From Actinomycetota bacterium (GTDB taxonomy: Bacteria > Actinomycetota > Actinomycetes > Nanopelagicales > Nanopelagicaceae): a DNA stretch of 43,965 bases. Each line of letters opens with the position of its first letter. Positions within the stretch are counted from its first letter, which is position 1. The DNA is taken from the NCBI GenBank assembly GCA_009699645.1, contig WLNU01000002.1, positions 1-43,965 of the forward strand. Reading direction: 5' to 3'. This document shows, piece by piece, positions 33,556-41,582 of the stretch. Both the position numbers and the translations under genes were made by a program. Under the pieces are notes generated by a model that saw only the letters and a list, made by a program, of their open reading frames with translations, was not told where the DNA came from and ran no database searches.

Positions 33556-34229
33556 TTACCGCCACCTCCCCCTAAGAGGTTGCGCTTTCTATAAGGGGCG
33601 TTGATAAAACTCTCCAAATTGGCGCGTGAGTCATTGAGAAGTAACAAACGTGGTTGAGAACTACTGAAATCAATAATTGTCACAGATGCAGGATCGATAA
33701 CAATTCGTTGAAAATCATCGAGATGCATTCCTAGACAGGATGCAACGATTGATTTAATGACATCACCATGGCTCACAAGAAGGACTGCTCCCCTCCTTTT
33801 TGAAGCAATAGCGGCGTGAACTGCACGCATTGCACGCTCTTGCATCTGCGCCAATCCCTCCCCTGATGGAAAATACATAGCGCTAGGATTATTTTGCACA
33901 GTCTTCCAGAGCTTATGCCCAGATAAAATCGCTAGTTTTTTTCCACTCCACTTCCCATAATCTACTTCAATCAAATTTTCATCTTTTACAATCTCTACAC
34001 CACGATTACTTTTCTTACCTATGCTCTCCCACCACGGAGTAATGGTTTCGGCGCAACGCTCTAGCGGACTAATACGAAGTTCACTGACGCTAATTGCTCC
34101 TAATCGGGTAATAAGTTCTTCTGACTGGGAGATTCCGGTAGCAGATAGATGGATGCCAGAGATACGTCCAGAGAGTATGCCTTTGGCATTTGCCTCAGAG
34201 TGGGCATGTCGAATCAAAACTAGCTGCAT
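33552..34229 (-). CDS. Histidine phosphatase family protein (MSMEG_4193-like)
   Basis: A phosphoglycerate-mutase-like histidine phosphatase of 225 residues. The catalytic motif is VLIRHAHSEANAKG, with SPLERCAETI carrying the second arginine and VLLVSHGDVIKS the second histidine. The basic C-terminus ends in a Gly-rich tail (RKRNLLGGGGGK). It is the first gene of the minus-strand trio followed by mshC. The ATG lies 7 nt after TAGCCT. Substrate unknown; the link with the kinase-like SCO1664 protein is notable. Confidence 0.9.
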   Translation of the reverse strand: MQLVLIRHAHSEANAKGILSGRISGIHLSATGISQSEELITRLGAISVSELRISPLERCAETITPWWESIGKKSNRGVEIVKDENLIEVDYGKWSGKKLAILSGHKLWKTVQNNPSAMYFPSGEGLAQMQERAMRAVHAAIASKRRGAVLLVSHGDVIKSIVASCLGMHLDDFQRIVIDPASVTIIDFSSSQPRLLLLNDSRANLESFINAPYRKRNLLGGGGGK

Positions 34230-34236
34230 AAAGATA

Positions 34237-34242
34237 AGGCTA
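34237..34242 (-). promoter_or_regulatory. Predicted -10 element of the phosphatase-DUF3090-SCO1664 operon (leaderless)
   Basis: TAGCCT on the minus strand ends 7 nt before the ATG at 34229. It faces the divergent aldo/keto reductase promoter 26 bases away. Confidence 0.45.
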
Positions 34243-34268
34243 TCGCAGGTTTTTCGCCGCCGCCTTGC

Positions 34269-34274
34269 TAAGGT
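34269..34274 (+). promoter_or_regulatory. Predicted -10 element of the aldo/keto reductase (leaderless)
   Basis: TAAGGT, then CGCCCC, then the ATG at 34281: 6-nt spacing without a ribosome binding site. The same hexamer and nearly the same spacer precede the lipid kinase at 24913. Confidence 0.5.
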
Positions 34275-34280
34275 CGCCCC

Positions 34281-35225
34281 ATGGAAATGCGAAGAGCAGG
34301 CAACAGTGGATTAACGCTCTCTCGTTTGGGTCTTGGCACTATGACCTGGGGTCGCGATACCGATGAACATGAGGCTGCAGATCAGTGCCGCGCATATATT
34401 GAAGTCGGCGGCAACTTTATCGACACAGCAAATACTTACGGAGATGGTGACAGCGAGAGAGTAATCGGTGGACTGATTGGAACACTCTTTAATCGCGACG
34501 ATGTCGTAATTGCCACAAAGTCTGGATTGAGTTTTCCTGATGGGATTAGAAATGTTGATGCATCACGACAATCTTTAATCTCTGAACTCGACAAATCACT
34601 TACCCGTTTGGGTACAGATTTCATCGATATCTGGCAGGTGCACGCATGGGATGCCTTTACCCCACTCGATGAAACTTTAGCCGCCCTCGACTATGCATAC
34701 ACAACTGGCCGGGCGCGCTATGTTGGAGTAAGTAATTACACAGGGTGGCAACTTTCACGGGCGGCAACAAAACAAGAATCTAACTCGATGAAGGCTCCGA
34801 TCACAACGATTCAAGCAGAGTATTCACTGCTCAATCGTGATGTTGAAATTGAGCTCTTAGAGTGCGCAGCACACTGTGGTGTTGGATTTCTTGCGTGGGC
34901 CCCACTTGCTCGTGGGGTTTTAACAGGAAAATATCGAAGCGGCCTTCCCAGTGATTCACGGGGTGCAGCTCCACACTTTGCAAAACATATTGAGCCATAT
35001 CTAGATTCCCGCAGCTCTCGCACTGTTGATGCCGTCAGTGTGGCTGCATCTGGACTTGGCTACTCTCCTCTTGAAGTTGCCCTTGCATGGGTGCGCGATG
35101 CTCCAGGTGTTACGAGTGCAATCATCGGTGCCCGGACCGGTGCGCAGTTGCGGGGGGCGCTAAAGAGCGAAGAAGTAACTCTGCCAGAGATTTTACGCAG
35201 CGCCCTTAACGACGTGAGCGCTTAA
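34281..35225 (+). CDS. Aldo/keto reductase
   Basis: An NADPH-dependent aldo/keto reductase of 314 residues, the potassium-channel-beta/YghZ-like subgroup. The catalytic tetrad is visible: Asp and Tyr in FIDTANTYGDGDSERVIGG, Lys in VVIATKSGLSF and His in IWQVHAWD. Cofactor-binding segments are YVGVSNYTGWQLS, FLAWAPLARGVLTGKY and SAIIGARTGAQL. The substrate is unknown. It stands alone on the plus strand, divergent from the phosphatase operon and converging on the M20 peptidase with a shared TTAA stop. Confidence 0.92.
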   Translation: MEMRRAGNSGLTLSRLGLGTMTWGRDTDEHEAADQCRAYIEVGGNFIDTANTYGDGDSERVIGGLIGTLFNRDDVVIATKSGLSFPDGIRNVDASRQSLISELDKSLTRLGTDFIDIWQVHAWDAFTPLDETLAALDYAYTTGRARYVGVSNYTGWQLSRAATKQESNSMKAPITTIQAEYSLLNRDVEIELLECAAHCGVGFLAWAPLARGVLTGKYRSGLPSDSRGAAPHFAKHIEPYLDSRSSRTVDAVSVAASGLGYSPLEVALAWVRDAPGVTSAIIGARTGAQLRGALKSEEVTLPEILRSALNDVSA

Positions 35226-36529
35226 GAATTCTCTAGGAAATCTTTCAGTACTCGCACACCAAAAGTTAAACCCTCTACTGGTACTCGCTCATCCACGCCA
35301 TGAAACATCGCCATGAAATCAAACTCCTCATCGAGTTTAAGAGGTGAAAATCCGTAACCAATAATTCCGAGCTCTGCCAGCGCCTTGTTATCAGTTCCAC
35401 CGCTCATTAAATACGGAACTGGGATCGCCTCAGGATCCTCTTTCATAATCGCTGCGCACATCGCATCGACCAGATCGCCCTCAAAAGGAACTTCTAGCGC
35501 CTTATCGCGCGTAATAGTTTCGATGCTCACATGTGGTCCGATCAAGGATTTAATTGTTTCATTGAGCTCATCTTCAAAGCCAGGAATGAATCGACCATCA
35601 ACGACTGCACTAGCAGAGCCTGGAATTACATTTGCCTTATACCCGGCCTCCAACATCGTTGGGTTAGCAGTATTTTGAAGTGTTGCTCCAATCATGCGTG
35701 CTGCAAAGCCAACTTCACTCAGTAATGGTCGTAAGTCATTTTCATCATATGTCTTACCTGTTGCGGCAGCTACACGCTTAAATAAGGCCTTGACGGTTGC
35801 GCTATAGCGCTGTGGCCATTGATGATTACCAATCTTTGCTATTGCCTCCGTTAGACGTGTCAGAGCGTTCTCATCGTTCATGACAGAGCCATGACCGGCA
35901 CGACCATGTGCCGTTAGCTTCATCCAGTGAATTCCTTTTTCCGCAGTTTCAATCATATAGAGACGCTTGCCACCACCAACTGTGACTGAGAATCCACCCA
36001 CTTCAGAGACCGCTTCACTACATCCAGCAAAGAGCTCAGGGTGGTTATCTACCAACCAATGTGAGCCAAAAATACTTCCCGCTTCCTCATCGGCAAAAAA
36101 AGCCAAAACAATATCTCGTGGCGGAACATAACCCGAGCGCGACCACTCTCTGACTGTGGCAAGAATCATCGCATCCATATTTTTCATATCGACTGCGCCA
36201 CGTCCCCAAATCATTCCATCGATGATGTCGCCGCAAAATGGATCTACGCTCCACTCATCTGCATTAGCTGGCACAACATCTATATGCCCGTGCACAACCA
36301 GCCCAGGACGTTGTGAATCCCGCCCGGGAAGTCTGGCCATAACATTGCATCGGCCAGGGGTAGACTCATACATTGTTGATTCGATACCAACTTCGGCTAA
36401 TGATGCGACAACATATTCTGCAACCGCCTTCTCATCTCCTATACCTCCACCAAAGTTAACGCTAGGGATTCTGATGAGATCTTGACAGATGCGGATTACT
36501 TCGGCTTCAAGCGGTGTGTATGTAGTCAT
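35222..36529 (-). CDS. M20-family metallopeptidase
   Basis: A di-zinc M20 exopeptidase/deacylase of 435 residues, likely hydrolysing dipeptides or acylated amino acids in the cytosol. Metal and catalytic residues are visible in LVVHGHIDVVPANADEW, WGRGAVDMKNMDAM and LAFFADEEAGSIFGSHW; a lid/dimerisation domain follows from about 200 to 310 (GRAGHGSVMNDENALTRL). The C-terminal metal His is in MFHGVDERVPVEGL. No signal peptide is apparent. The closest named relatives are the M20/M25/M40 group often labelled dipeptidase; substrate remains open. Confidence 0.92.
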   Translation of the reverse strand: MTTYTPLEAEVIRICQDLIRIPSVNFGGGIGDEKAVAEYVVASLAEVGIESTMYESTPGRCNVMARLPGRDSQRPGLVVHGHIDVVPANADEWSVDPFCGDIIDGMIWGRGAVDMKNMDAMILATVREWSRSGYVPPRDIVLAFFADEEAGSIFGSHWLVDNHPELFAGCSEAVSEVGGFSVTVGGGKRLYMIETAEKGIHWMKLTAHGRAGHGSVMNDENALTRLTEAIAKIGNHQWPQRYSATVKALFKRVAAATGKTYDENDLRPLLSEVGFAARMIGATLQNTANPTMLEAGYKANVIPGSASAVVDGRFIPGFEDELNETIKSLIGPHVSIETITRDKALEVPFEGDLVDAMCAAIMKEDPEAIPVPYLMSGGTDNKALAELGIIGYGFSPLKLDEEFDFMAMFHGVDERVPVEGLTFGVRVLKDFLENS

Positions 36530-36573
36530 TTAGGCATTCTCTCACCCAATTGCTACTCTTATCTATCACTCAC

Positions 36574-36657
36574 GTCCGGGTGGCGGAATTGGCAGACGCG
36601 CTAGCTTGAGGTGCTAGTGCCCGCAAGGGCTTAGGGGTTCAAGTCCCCTTTCGGACA
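36574..36657 (+). tRNA. tRNA-Leu (GAG)
   Basis: An 84-base class II tRNA. Acceptor GTCCGGG pairs with TTCGGAC; the anticodon stem CTAGC/GCTAG encloses loop TTGAGGT with anticodon GAG at 36608-36610. A variable arm hairpin (GCCCGCAAGGGC) and a T arm AGGGG-TTCAAGT-CCCCT follow. The discriminator is A, as expected for Leu. The 3' CCA is not encoded (CCG follows). The gene lies between the M20 peptidase and the Tm-1-like module. Confidence 0.97.
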
Positions 36658-36690
36658 CCGATTTATCCAGTAAGAGTTCCAGAGGCTGGT

Positions 36691-36696
36691 TATCCT
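36691..36696 (+). promoter_or_regulatory. Predicted -10 element of the Tm-1-like module (leaderless)
   Basis: TATCCT, then TGCGAA, then the ATG at 36703. The element lies 33 bases after the tRNA-Leu 3' end, so the module does not depend on tRNA read-through. Confidence 0.45.
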
Positions 36697-36702
36697 TGCG
36701 AA

Positions 36703-37929
36703 ATGAAGAGCAATGCGGCCAAGACAGTCTTATTGATTGGCACGCTAGATACTAAGTCAGATGAATACACCTATGCCCGAGCGCGCTTTCATAGCGCAGG
36801 GGTGAGAACGATTATGGTCAACGTTGGAGTCTTAGGCGATACGACTCAAGATGTCGATGTCTCTAACTCCCAGGTTGCCGCTGCCGGGGATAGCAACCTG
36901 CAAGCACTTCGCGAATCCCATGATCGGGGTCATGCGATTTCAGTCATGACAAGTGGTGCAGCTTTGATCGTTCAATCTCTCTTTGCTAAAGGAGAGTTTG
37001 ATGGAATCTTCGCCCTCGGTGGTAGCGGTGGAAGCACAATTGCATCTGCAAGCATGCGCTCACTACCAATCGGCCTTCCAAAGGTTTTAGTATCAACACT
37101 AGTAACTAGCAGTGCGGCAGCCTTTGTTGGTGACAGTGACATGGCTCTTTTTGCATCGGTGGTTGATATTGCAGGAATAAATTCACTCTCATCTCAGATT
37201 ATTTCACAGGCAGCCGATGCCATGATTGGAATGCTCAACTCACAACAAGATAGATTTCAATCAACGAAGAAACTGATTGCTGCATCAATGTTCGGTGTCA
37301 CAACAGAATGTGTTACCGATGCACGCAAGCACATTGAGTCTCACGGTTATGAGGTTATTACTTTTCATATGACCGGTTCTGGTGGACGATCTATGGAGAA
37401 GCTAATCTCTGAGGGATTCATGCATGGTGTCCTAGATGTTACGACTACTGAGATTTGTGACGAAATCGTGGGAGGGGTTCTTTCTGCTGGACCTAATAGA
37501 CTCACTGCGGCCACTACTCATGGAATTCCCCAGGTAATTTCATTAGGGGCTCTAGACATGGTTAATTTTGGCGCCAGTAATACTGTCCCCACAAAGTTCT
37601 CACACCGTAATCTGTATGCTCACAATGAAAATGTCACACTCATGCGTACTAACGCCGAAGAGTGCGAAAAAATAGCCCTTGACATCTGTTCTAAGTTATC
37701 GCTTTCCAAAGCCCCGGTTTGCCTCTTTATCCCACTCAAGGGAGTTTCATCGATTGCAGTTGCAGGTGCGCCCTTCCACGATCCAATTGCTGATGAGGCT
37801 CTATTTTCAACTTTTCGAAGACATATCCCCCGCCATGTCGAACTTGTAGAGTTAGACCATGCCATCAACGACGCGCAGTTTAGTCGGGCTCTAGCAACTA
37901 AGTTAATTACCTACGTCGATCAAAGTTAG
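36703..37929 (+). CDS. Tm-1-like ATP-binding domain protein (UPF0261)
   Basis: A 408-residue UPF0261/Tm-1-like protein, the family of the N-terminal half of tomato Tm-1, which binds ATP and inhibits tobamovirus replication. Bacterial functions are not established. Visible features are VLLIGTLDTKSDEYTYARAR, FALGGSGGSTIASASMR, LPKVLVSTLVTSSAAAFVGD, FHMTGSGGRSMEKLISEG and the C-terminal FIPLKGVSSIAVAGAPFHDP. It is followed after 9 bases by a gene for the other Tm-1 half and then a cupin. A small-molecule catabolic role is possible from the TIM-barrel partner, but the substrate is unknown. Confidence 0.9.
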   Translation: MKSNAAKTVLLIGTLDTKSDEYTYARARFHSAGVRTIMVNVGVLGDTTQDVDVSNSQVAAAGDSNLQALRESHDRGHAISVMTSGAALIVQSLFAKGEFDGIFALGGSGGSTIASASMRSLPIGLPKVLVSTLVTSSAAAFVGDSDMALFASVVDIAGINSLSSQIISQAADAMIGMLNSQQDRFQSTKKLIAASMFGVTTECVTDARKHIESHGYEVITFHMTGSGGRSMEKLISEGFMHGVLDVTTTEICDEIVGGVLSAGPNRLTAATTHGIPQVISLGALDMVNFGASNTVPTKFSHRNLYAHNENVTLMRTNAEECEKIALDICSKLSLSKAPVCLFIPLKGVSSIAVAGAPFHDPIADEALFSTFRRHIPRHVELVELDHAINDAQFSRALATKLITYVDQS

Positions 37930-37938
37930 GAACAAGAC

Positions 37939-38766
37939 ATGGATAGAGCTACGGCGCTAAAAGGCCTCAGACAAACAATTGCAGATGGCGTTGCAGTCAT
38001 TGGTGCAGGTGCAGGTACGGGCTTAAGTGCTAAGTGTGCAGAGGAAGGCGGCGCCGATTTAATAATTATCTATAACTCTGGGCGATATCGCATGGCCGGC
38101 CGTGGATCACTCTCTGGAATGATGCCTTACGGAGATGCAAATGAGATTGTTATGGAGATGGCGCGTGAAGTTCTTCCAATTGTAAAGAGAACTCCAGTTC
38201 TCGCGGGCGTGTGTGGAACTGATCCATTTCGACAGATGCCAATATTTCTCAAACAGATCAAAGAGATTGGTTTTACTGGAGTGCAGAATTTCCCAACAGT
38301 TGGGCTCATCGATGGGGTTTTTCGTCAAGGGTTGGAAGAGACAGGCATGGGATATGACCTTGAAGTCGACATGATCGCACAAGCGCGGCAGTTAGATTTA
38401 CTTACCGCCTCTTACGTCTTTGATGGCAAGAGCGCAGAAGCGATGGCAAAGGCCGGAACCGATGTTCTCGTTCCGCACATGGGTTTAACAACTAAAGGAA
38501 TGATTGGTGCTTCAACATCACGATCTCTGGATGACTGTGTTGGACTTATACAGGAGATGCACGATGCGGCGCGTAAAATCAATCCAGATATCATCGTCAT
38601 ATGTCATGGTGGCCCAATTGCTGAACCTGAAGACGCAAAGTATATTCTAGGTAGAGTTAAAGGCGTTCAAGGTTTCTTTGGCGCCTCTAGTATGGAGCGT
38701 CTGCCAACCGAGATTGCAATGACAGAGAATATGAAGCGTTTCAAATCACTAACGATTAAGGAGTAA
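37939..38766 (+). CDS. Phosphoenolpyruvate hydrolase family TIM-barrel protein (Tm-1 C-terminal-like)
   Basis: A 275-residue TIM-barrel protein of the family annotated as phosphoenolpyruvate hydrolase/mutase-like, corresponding to the C-terminal half of plant Tm-1. Characteristic stretches are [89 protein letters not shown] and [18 protein letters not shown], ending [20 protein letters not shown] lies 6 nt before the ATG. With the upstream gene it gives both halves of Tm-1 as separate subunits, which likely act together. The enzymatic reaction is not known to me. Confidence 0.9.
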   Translation: MDRATALKGLRQTIADGVAVIGAGAGTGLSAKCAEEGGADLIIIYNSGRYRMAGRGSLSGMMPYGDANEIVMEMAREVLPIVKRTPVLAGVCGTDPFRQMPIFLKQIKEIGFTGVQNFPTVGLIDGVFRQGLEETGMGYDLEVDMIAQARQLDLLTASYVFDGKSAEAMAKAGTDVLVPHMGLTTKGMIGASTSRSLDDCVGLIQEMHDAARKINPDIIVICHGGPIAEPEDAKYILGRVKGVQGFFGASSMERLPTEIAMTENMKRFKSLTIKE

Positions 38767-38768
38767 AA

Positions 38769-39170
38769 ATGGCTGTGATATTTTCCAAAAAATCCGAACT
38801 TCCAATAACCTCCTTTGATTGGGGTGATAATGTTCTGCGACTAGAGCCTAAGGCTTCGGGATGTACAACTATGGTTGTAATGGATGTAACCCTTGAACCA
38901 GGTGGAATGCATAATTTCCATAAACATCCCGATCAAGATGAGATATTGATTGTTTTAAGTGGGAGCATTACTCAGTATGTTGGTGAAGAGATGCAGCTAT
39001 TACAAGCTGGCGATTCGGCCTATGTCCCTCGCAATACCGTACACGCCTCTTTTAACGATTCACAGGAAGCGACAACTATCCAAGTAGTGCTAGCTCCTCC
39101 CATGGGCGAGAGTGGATATGAGTTAATCGATGTGGCTCATGAGAGCCCTTGGAAAGATATACGGGGCTAA
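38769..39170 (+). CDS. Cupin-domain protein
   Basis: A single-domain cupin of 133 residues. The first cupin motif supplies metal-ligand candidates in GGMHNFHKHPDQDEILIVLS and the second in YVPRNTVHASFN. AAGGAG precedes the ATG, which lies 2 bases after the upstream stop, so it is the third gene of the Tm-1-like module. It may be an isomerase or a ligand-binding accessory for the same substrate. Its stop codon TAA (39168-39170) is also the first half of the predicted -10 hexamer of apt. Confidence 0.88.
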   Translation: MAVIFSKKSELPITSFDWGDNVLRLEPKASGCTTMVVMDVTLEPGGMHNFHKHPDQDEILIVLSGSITQYVGEEMQLLQAGDSAYVPRNTVHASFNDSQEATTIQVVLAPPMGESGYELIDVAHESPWKDIRG

Positions 39171-39173
39171 CTT
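39168..39173 (+). promoter_or_regulatory. Predicted -10 element of apt (leaderless), overlapping the cupin stop
   Basis: TAACTT begins with the cupin TAA stop codon and ends 7 nt before the apt ATG at 39181. No ribosome binding site separates them. Confidence 0.4.
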
Positions 39174-39180
39174 TAGATCC

Positions 39181-39708
39181 ATGGAAATTGCAGAGGCTCT
39201 CGCACTCATCCGAGAAATTCCCGACTACCCGAAACCTGGGATTAGATTCCAAGATATAACTCCTTTGCTTGCAAACGCTGGAGCTTTTAGCACTATAACG
39301 AAGAAATTTGCATCTTTTGCCGAACATGGAACTTTAGTGGCAGGTATAGAAGCTCGTGGCTTTATCTTCGCCTCTGCCGTTGCTCACGAACTGAACTCAG
39401 GGTTCATACCCATTCGTAAAGCTGGAAAGCTCCCTCACCATACAATTTCACAGAGTTATGGACTTGAATACGGGAGTGACACATTAGAAATTCATGTTGA
39501 TGCAATCACTCCAGGAGATTCAGTACTTCTGATCGATGATGTACTTGCAACGGGGGGCACAATAGCTGCAGCTATAGAGTTGATTCAGCGCAGCGGTGGC
39601 CACGTTGCTCACGTTCTTGCATTGCTTGAGATTGATGGTTTATCTGGAAGGCGCAATCTGCGTGAAAAATTTCCTACTGTTGATCTGACCTCGCTGGCAG
39701 TTTTCTAA
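39181..39708 (+). CDS. apt: Adenine phosphoribosyltransferase
   Basis: Apt salvages adenine to AMP using PRPP. From ATG 39181 the protein has 175 residues and the standard N-terminus (ALIREIPDYPKPGIRFQDIT). Other motifs are VAGIEARGFIFASAVA, the FIPIRKAGKLP loop and the PRPP-binding signature VLLIDDVLATGGTIAAAIEL. The frame extends to 39130 within the cupin gene, but that part is not conserved. A purine-type permease begins at 43842, so purine uptake and salvage may be linked by function, though not by operon. In many actinobacteria apt lies by secDF/relA; here it does not. Confidence 0.95.
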   Translation: MEIAEALALIREIPDYPKPGIRFQDITPLLANAGAFSTITKKFASFAEHGTLVAGIEARGFIFASAVAHELNSGFIPIRKAGKLPHHTISQSYGLEYGSDTLEIHVDAITPGDSVLLIDDVLATGGTIAAAIELIQRSGGHVAHVLALLEIDGLSGRRNLREKFPTVDLTSLAVF

Positions 39709-39710
39709 AG

Positions 39711-41561
39711 GTGCGCGTACTTCAGATCCAAGGGCTGCGTGCCCTCGCAGCAATTATCGTTACTTTTTTCCATGCTCGTTTGGTTCCAGGCGGTTTCATC
39801 GGCGTCGATATCTTCTATGTTATTTCTGGCTACCTCATCACCGGATTGATTTTGCGCGAGATAGATAGTACGGGCAGGCTTAATCTCTCTGCCTTTTACC
39901 AACGGCGTATAAAACGACTCCTACCGACATCCCTCTTCGTGCTCTTTGTAACGGCTCTCGTCAGCTGGTTCGTTCTACCGGCGATCACTAGAGATGTGCT
40001 AGGACGAGATCTCTTTGCAGCAGCGACATATATTTCAAACTATCTCTTTGCCTGGTGGGAGAACGATTATCAGAATCTCAATGCAACCCCATCACCATTT
40101 ATTCACTACTGGTCATTGGCAGTTGAAGAGCAGTTCTACCTGATATGGCCTGTACTTATGATCTTCTTGGCTAAGCGCGGAAGGCGGACGCTCTTTGCTG
40201 GAATTGTAACCATCACCACGCTCTCACTAGCACTATCGATCTATCAAACACAGAGCACTCCCATCTTGGCCTTCTACTCTCTCCCTACTCGCGCATGGGA
40301 GTTAGGCATCGGAGCACTACTGCTATTTGTTCCGGTAGATCTTTTTAAACAGCGTTTACTGCCATGGCTGGGTTTATCTGGCCTCCTTGTTGCAGCCTTT
40401 AACTACAACGACAATACGGCATTTCCAGGTGTCAACGCATTGCTCCCAGTAGTTGCAACTGCGCTCCTCATGGCCACCATATCCATATGGCCACCGATAT
40501 TTAATGATCTCTCCAACAACCGATTCTCCCAATGGTTGGGAAAAATCTCCTATCCCTTGTACTTATGGCACTGGCCTGCATTAGTCATACCTAGTAGTGC
40601 ATTGGGTCGCCCTCTGCATGTCTTAGAACGTTTTGTATGTATCGCAGTGACTATTCTCCTGGCACATCTCACGAATAAATTTATTGAAGAACCATTAAGG
40701 CATGTGCGAATTGCACCACGTAAGCTTTATTTGACTGCACTCAGTACCAGTCTTGTTTCACTGGCCGCAGGTATCTTAATCGCCACAACTGCGAGTTCGG
40801 TTATCTCTACAAAAGGTGATCAGTCCTTCAGCTTTGATTTAAAAGAGGTGATGGCTAAGCCCGCTGTCTATGGAAATAACTGTCACGTAAATTATGGGGA
40901 GACTAAATCGGGCTACTGCACCTTTGGAGATAAAACCTCGACTACGACGGTTGTTCTTTATGGTGATTCTCATGCGGCGCAATGGTTTCCTACTTTAGAG
41001 CAACTAGCTATAGACAAAGGATTCAAGCTAATCTCTTTGACTAAATCGGCATGTCCTGCAGTTGACGCGCCCCGTCCAGATCAGGGGGCATTTAAGAATG
41101 TTCACTGTGAGAAATGGCGCGAAAACTCTATTGCTCGTATCCAGGAAATTCATCCAGCTGCCGTTATCACTAGTAATTTTCAGTACTTCACTCCACGTGC
41201 CGGATATAGCGATCGCGAAAAGTGGTGGAGCGATGGTCAAAAGAGGTTACTTGACTCTCTAAAGGGTTCAAGTGATCACCTAATCTATCTCAGTGATACT
41301 CCAAGACCATTGCGGGATATCCCCTCTTGTTTGGCATCTAGAGATTCAACTAGCTGTGACTCCACTGAGAAATCATCCGTCAGTGTCATCAAGGGATTTC
41401 AAGTTATTGATCCCACTCCTTGGCTGTGCTCTTCGTACTGCCCAGCCATAATCGATTCGATCGTTGCATATCGAGATGCATCTCATATCTCAGTTGCCAT
41501 GGCCCGTCATTTATTACCTGAACTTGAGGCCGCCCTAACCAAGAATGGGCTCTTTGCCTAG
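39711..41561 (+). CDS. Acyltransferase 3 / SGNH-hydrolase fused membrane protein (OafA-like)
   Basis: A 616-residue membrane O-acyltransferase with an extracytoplasmic SGNH domain, as in OafA/OatA-type enzymes that acetylate surface polysaccharides or peptidoglycan. The N-terminal part (about 1-355) has around ten hydrophobic helices and the family motifs QGLRALAAIIVTFFHARLVP, VDIFYVISGYLITGLIL and FYQRRIKRLLP. The C-terminal domain has the nucleophile motif VVLYGDSHAAQWFPTL and a DASHIS motif near the end giving the Asp/His pair. GTG start lies 2 bases after apt. The substrate is not identifiable from context. Confidence 0.92.
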   Translation: MRVLQIQGLRALAAIIVTFFHARLVPGGFIGVDIFYVISGYLITGLILREIDSTGRLNLSAFYQRRIKRLLPTSLFVLFVTALVSWFVLPAITRDVLGRDLFAAATYISNYLFAWWENDYQNLNATPSPFIHYWSLAVEEQFYLIWPVLMIFLAKRGRRTLFAGIVTITTLSLALSIYQTQSTPILAFYSLPTRAWELGIGALLLFVPVDLFKQRLLPWLGLSGLLVAAFNYNDNTAFPGVNALLPVVATALLMATISIWPPIFNDLSNNRFSQWLGKISYPLYLWHWPALVIPSSALGRPLHVLERFVCIAVTILLAHLTNKFIEEPLRHVRIAPRKLYLTALSTSLVSLAAGILIATTASSVISTKGDQSFSFDLKEVMAKPAVYGNNCHVNYGETKSGYCTFGDKTSTTTVVLYGDSHAAQWFPTLEQLAIDKGFKLISLTKSACPAVDAPRPDQGAFKNVHCEKWRENSIARIQEIHPAAVITSNFQYFTPRAGYSDREKWWSDGQKRLLDSLKGSSDHLIYLSDTPRPLRDIPSCLASRDSTSCDSTEKSSVSVIKGFQVIDPTPWLCSSYCPAIIDSIVAYRDASHISVAMARHLLPELEAALTKNGLFA

Positions 41562-41582
41562 ACGTGTGGCAGGATTCATTAC

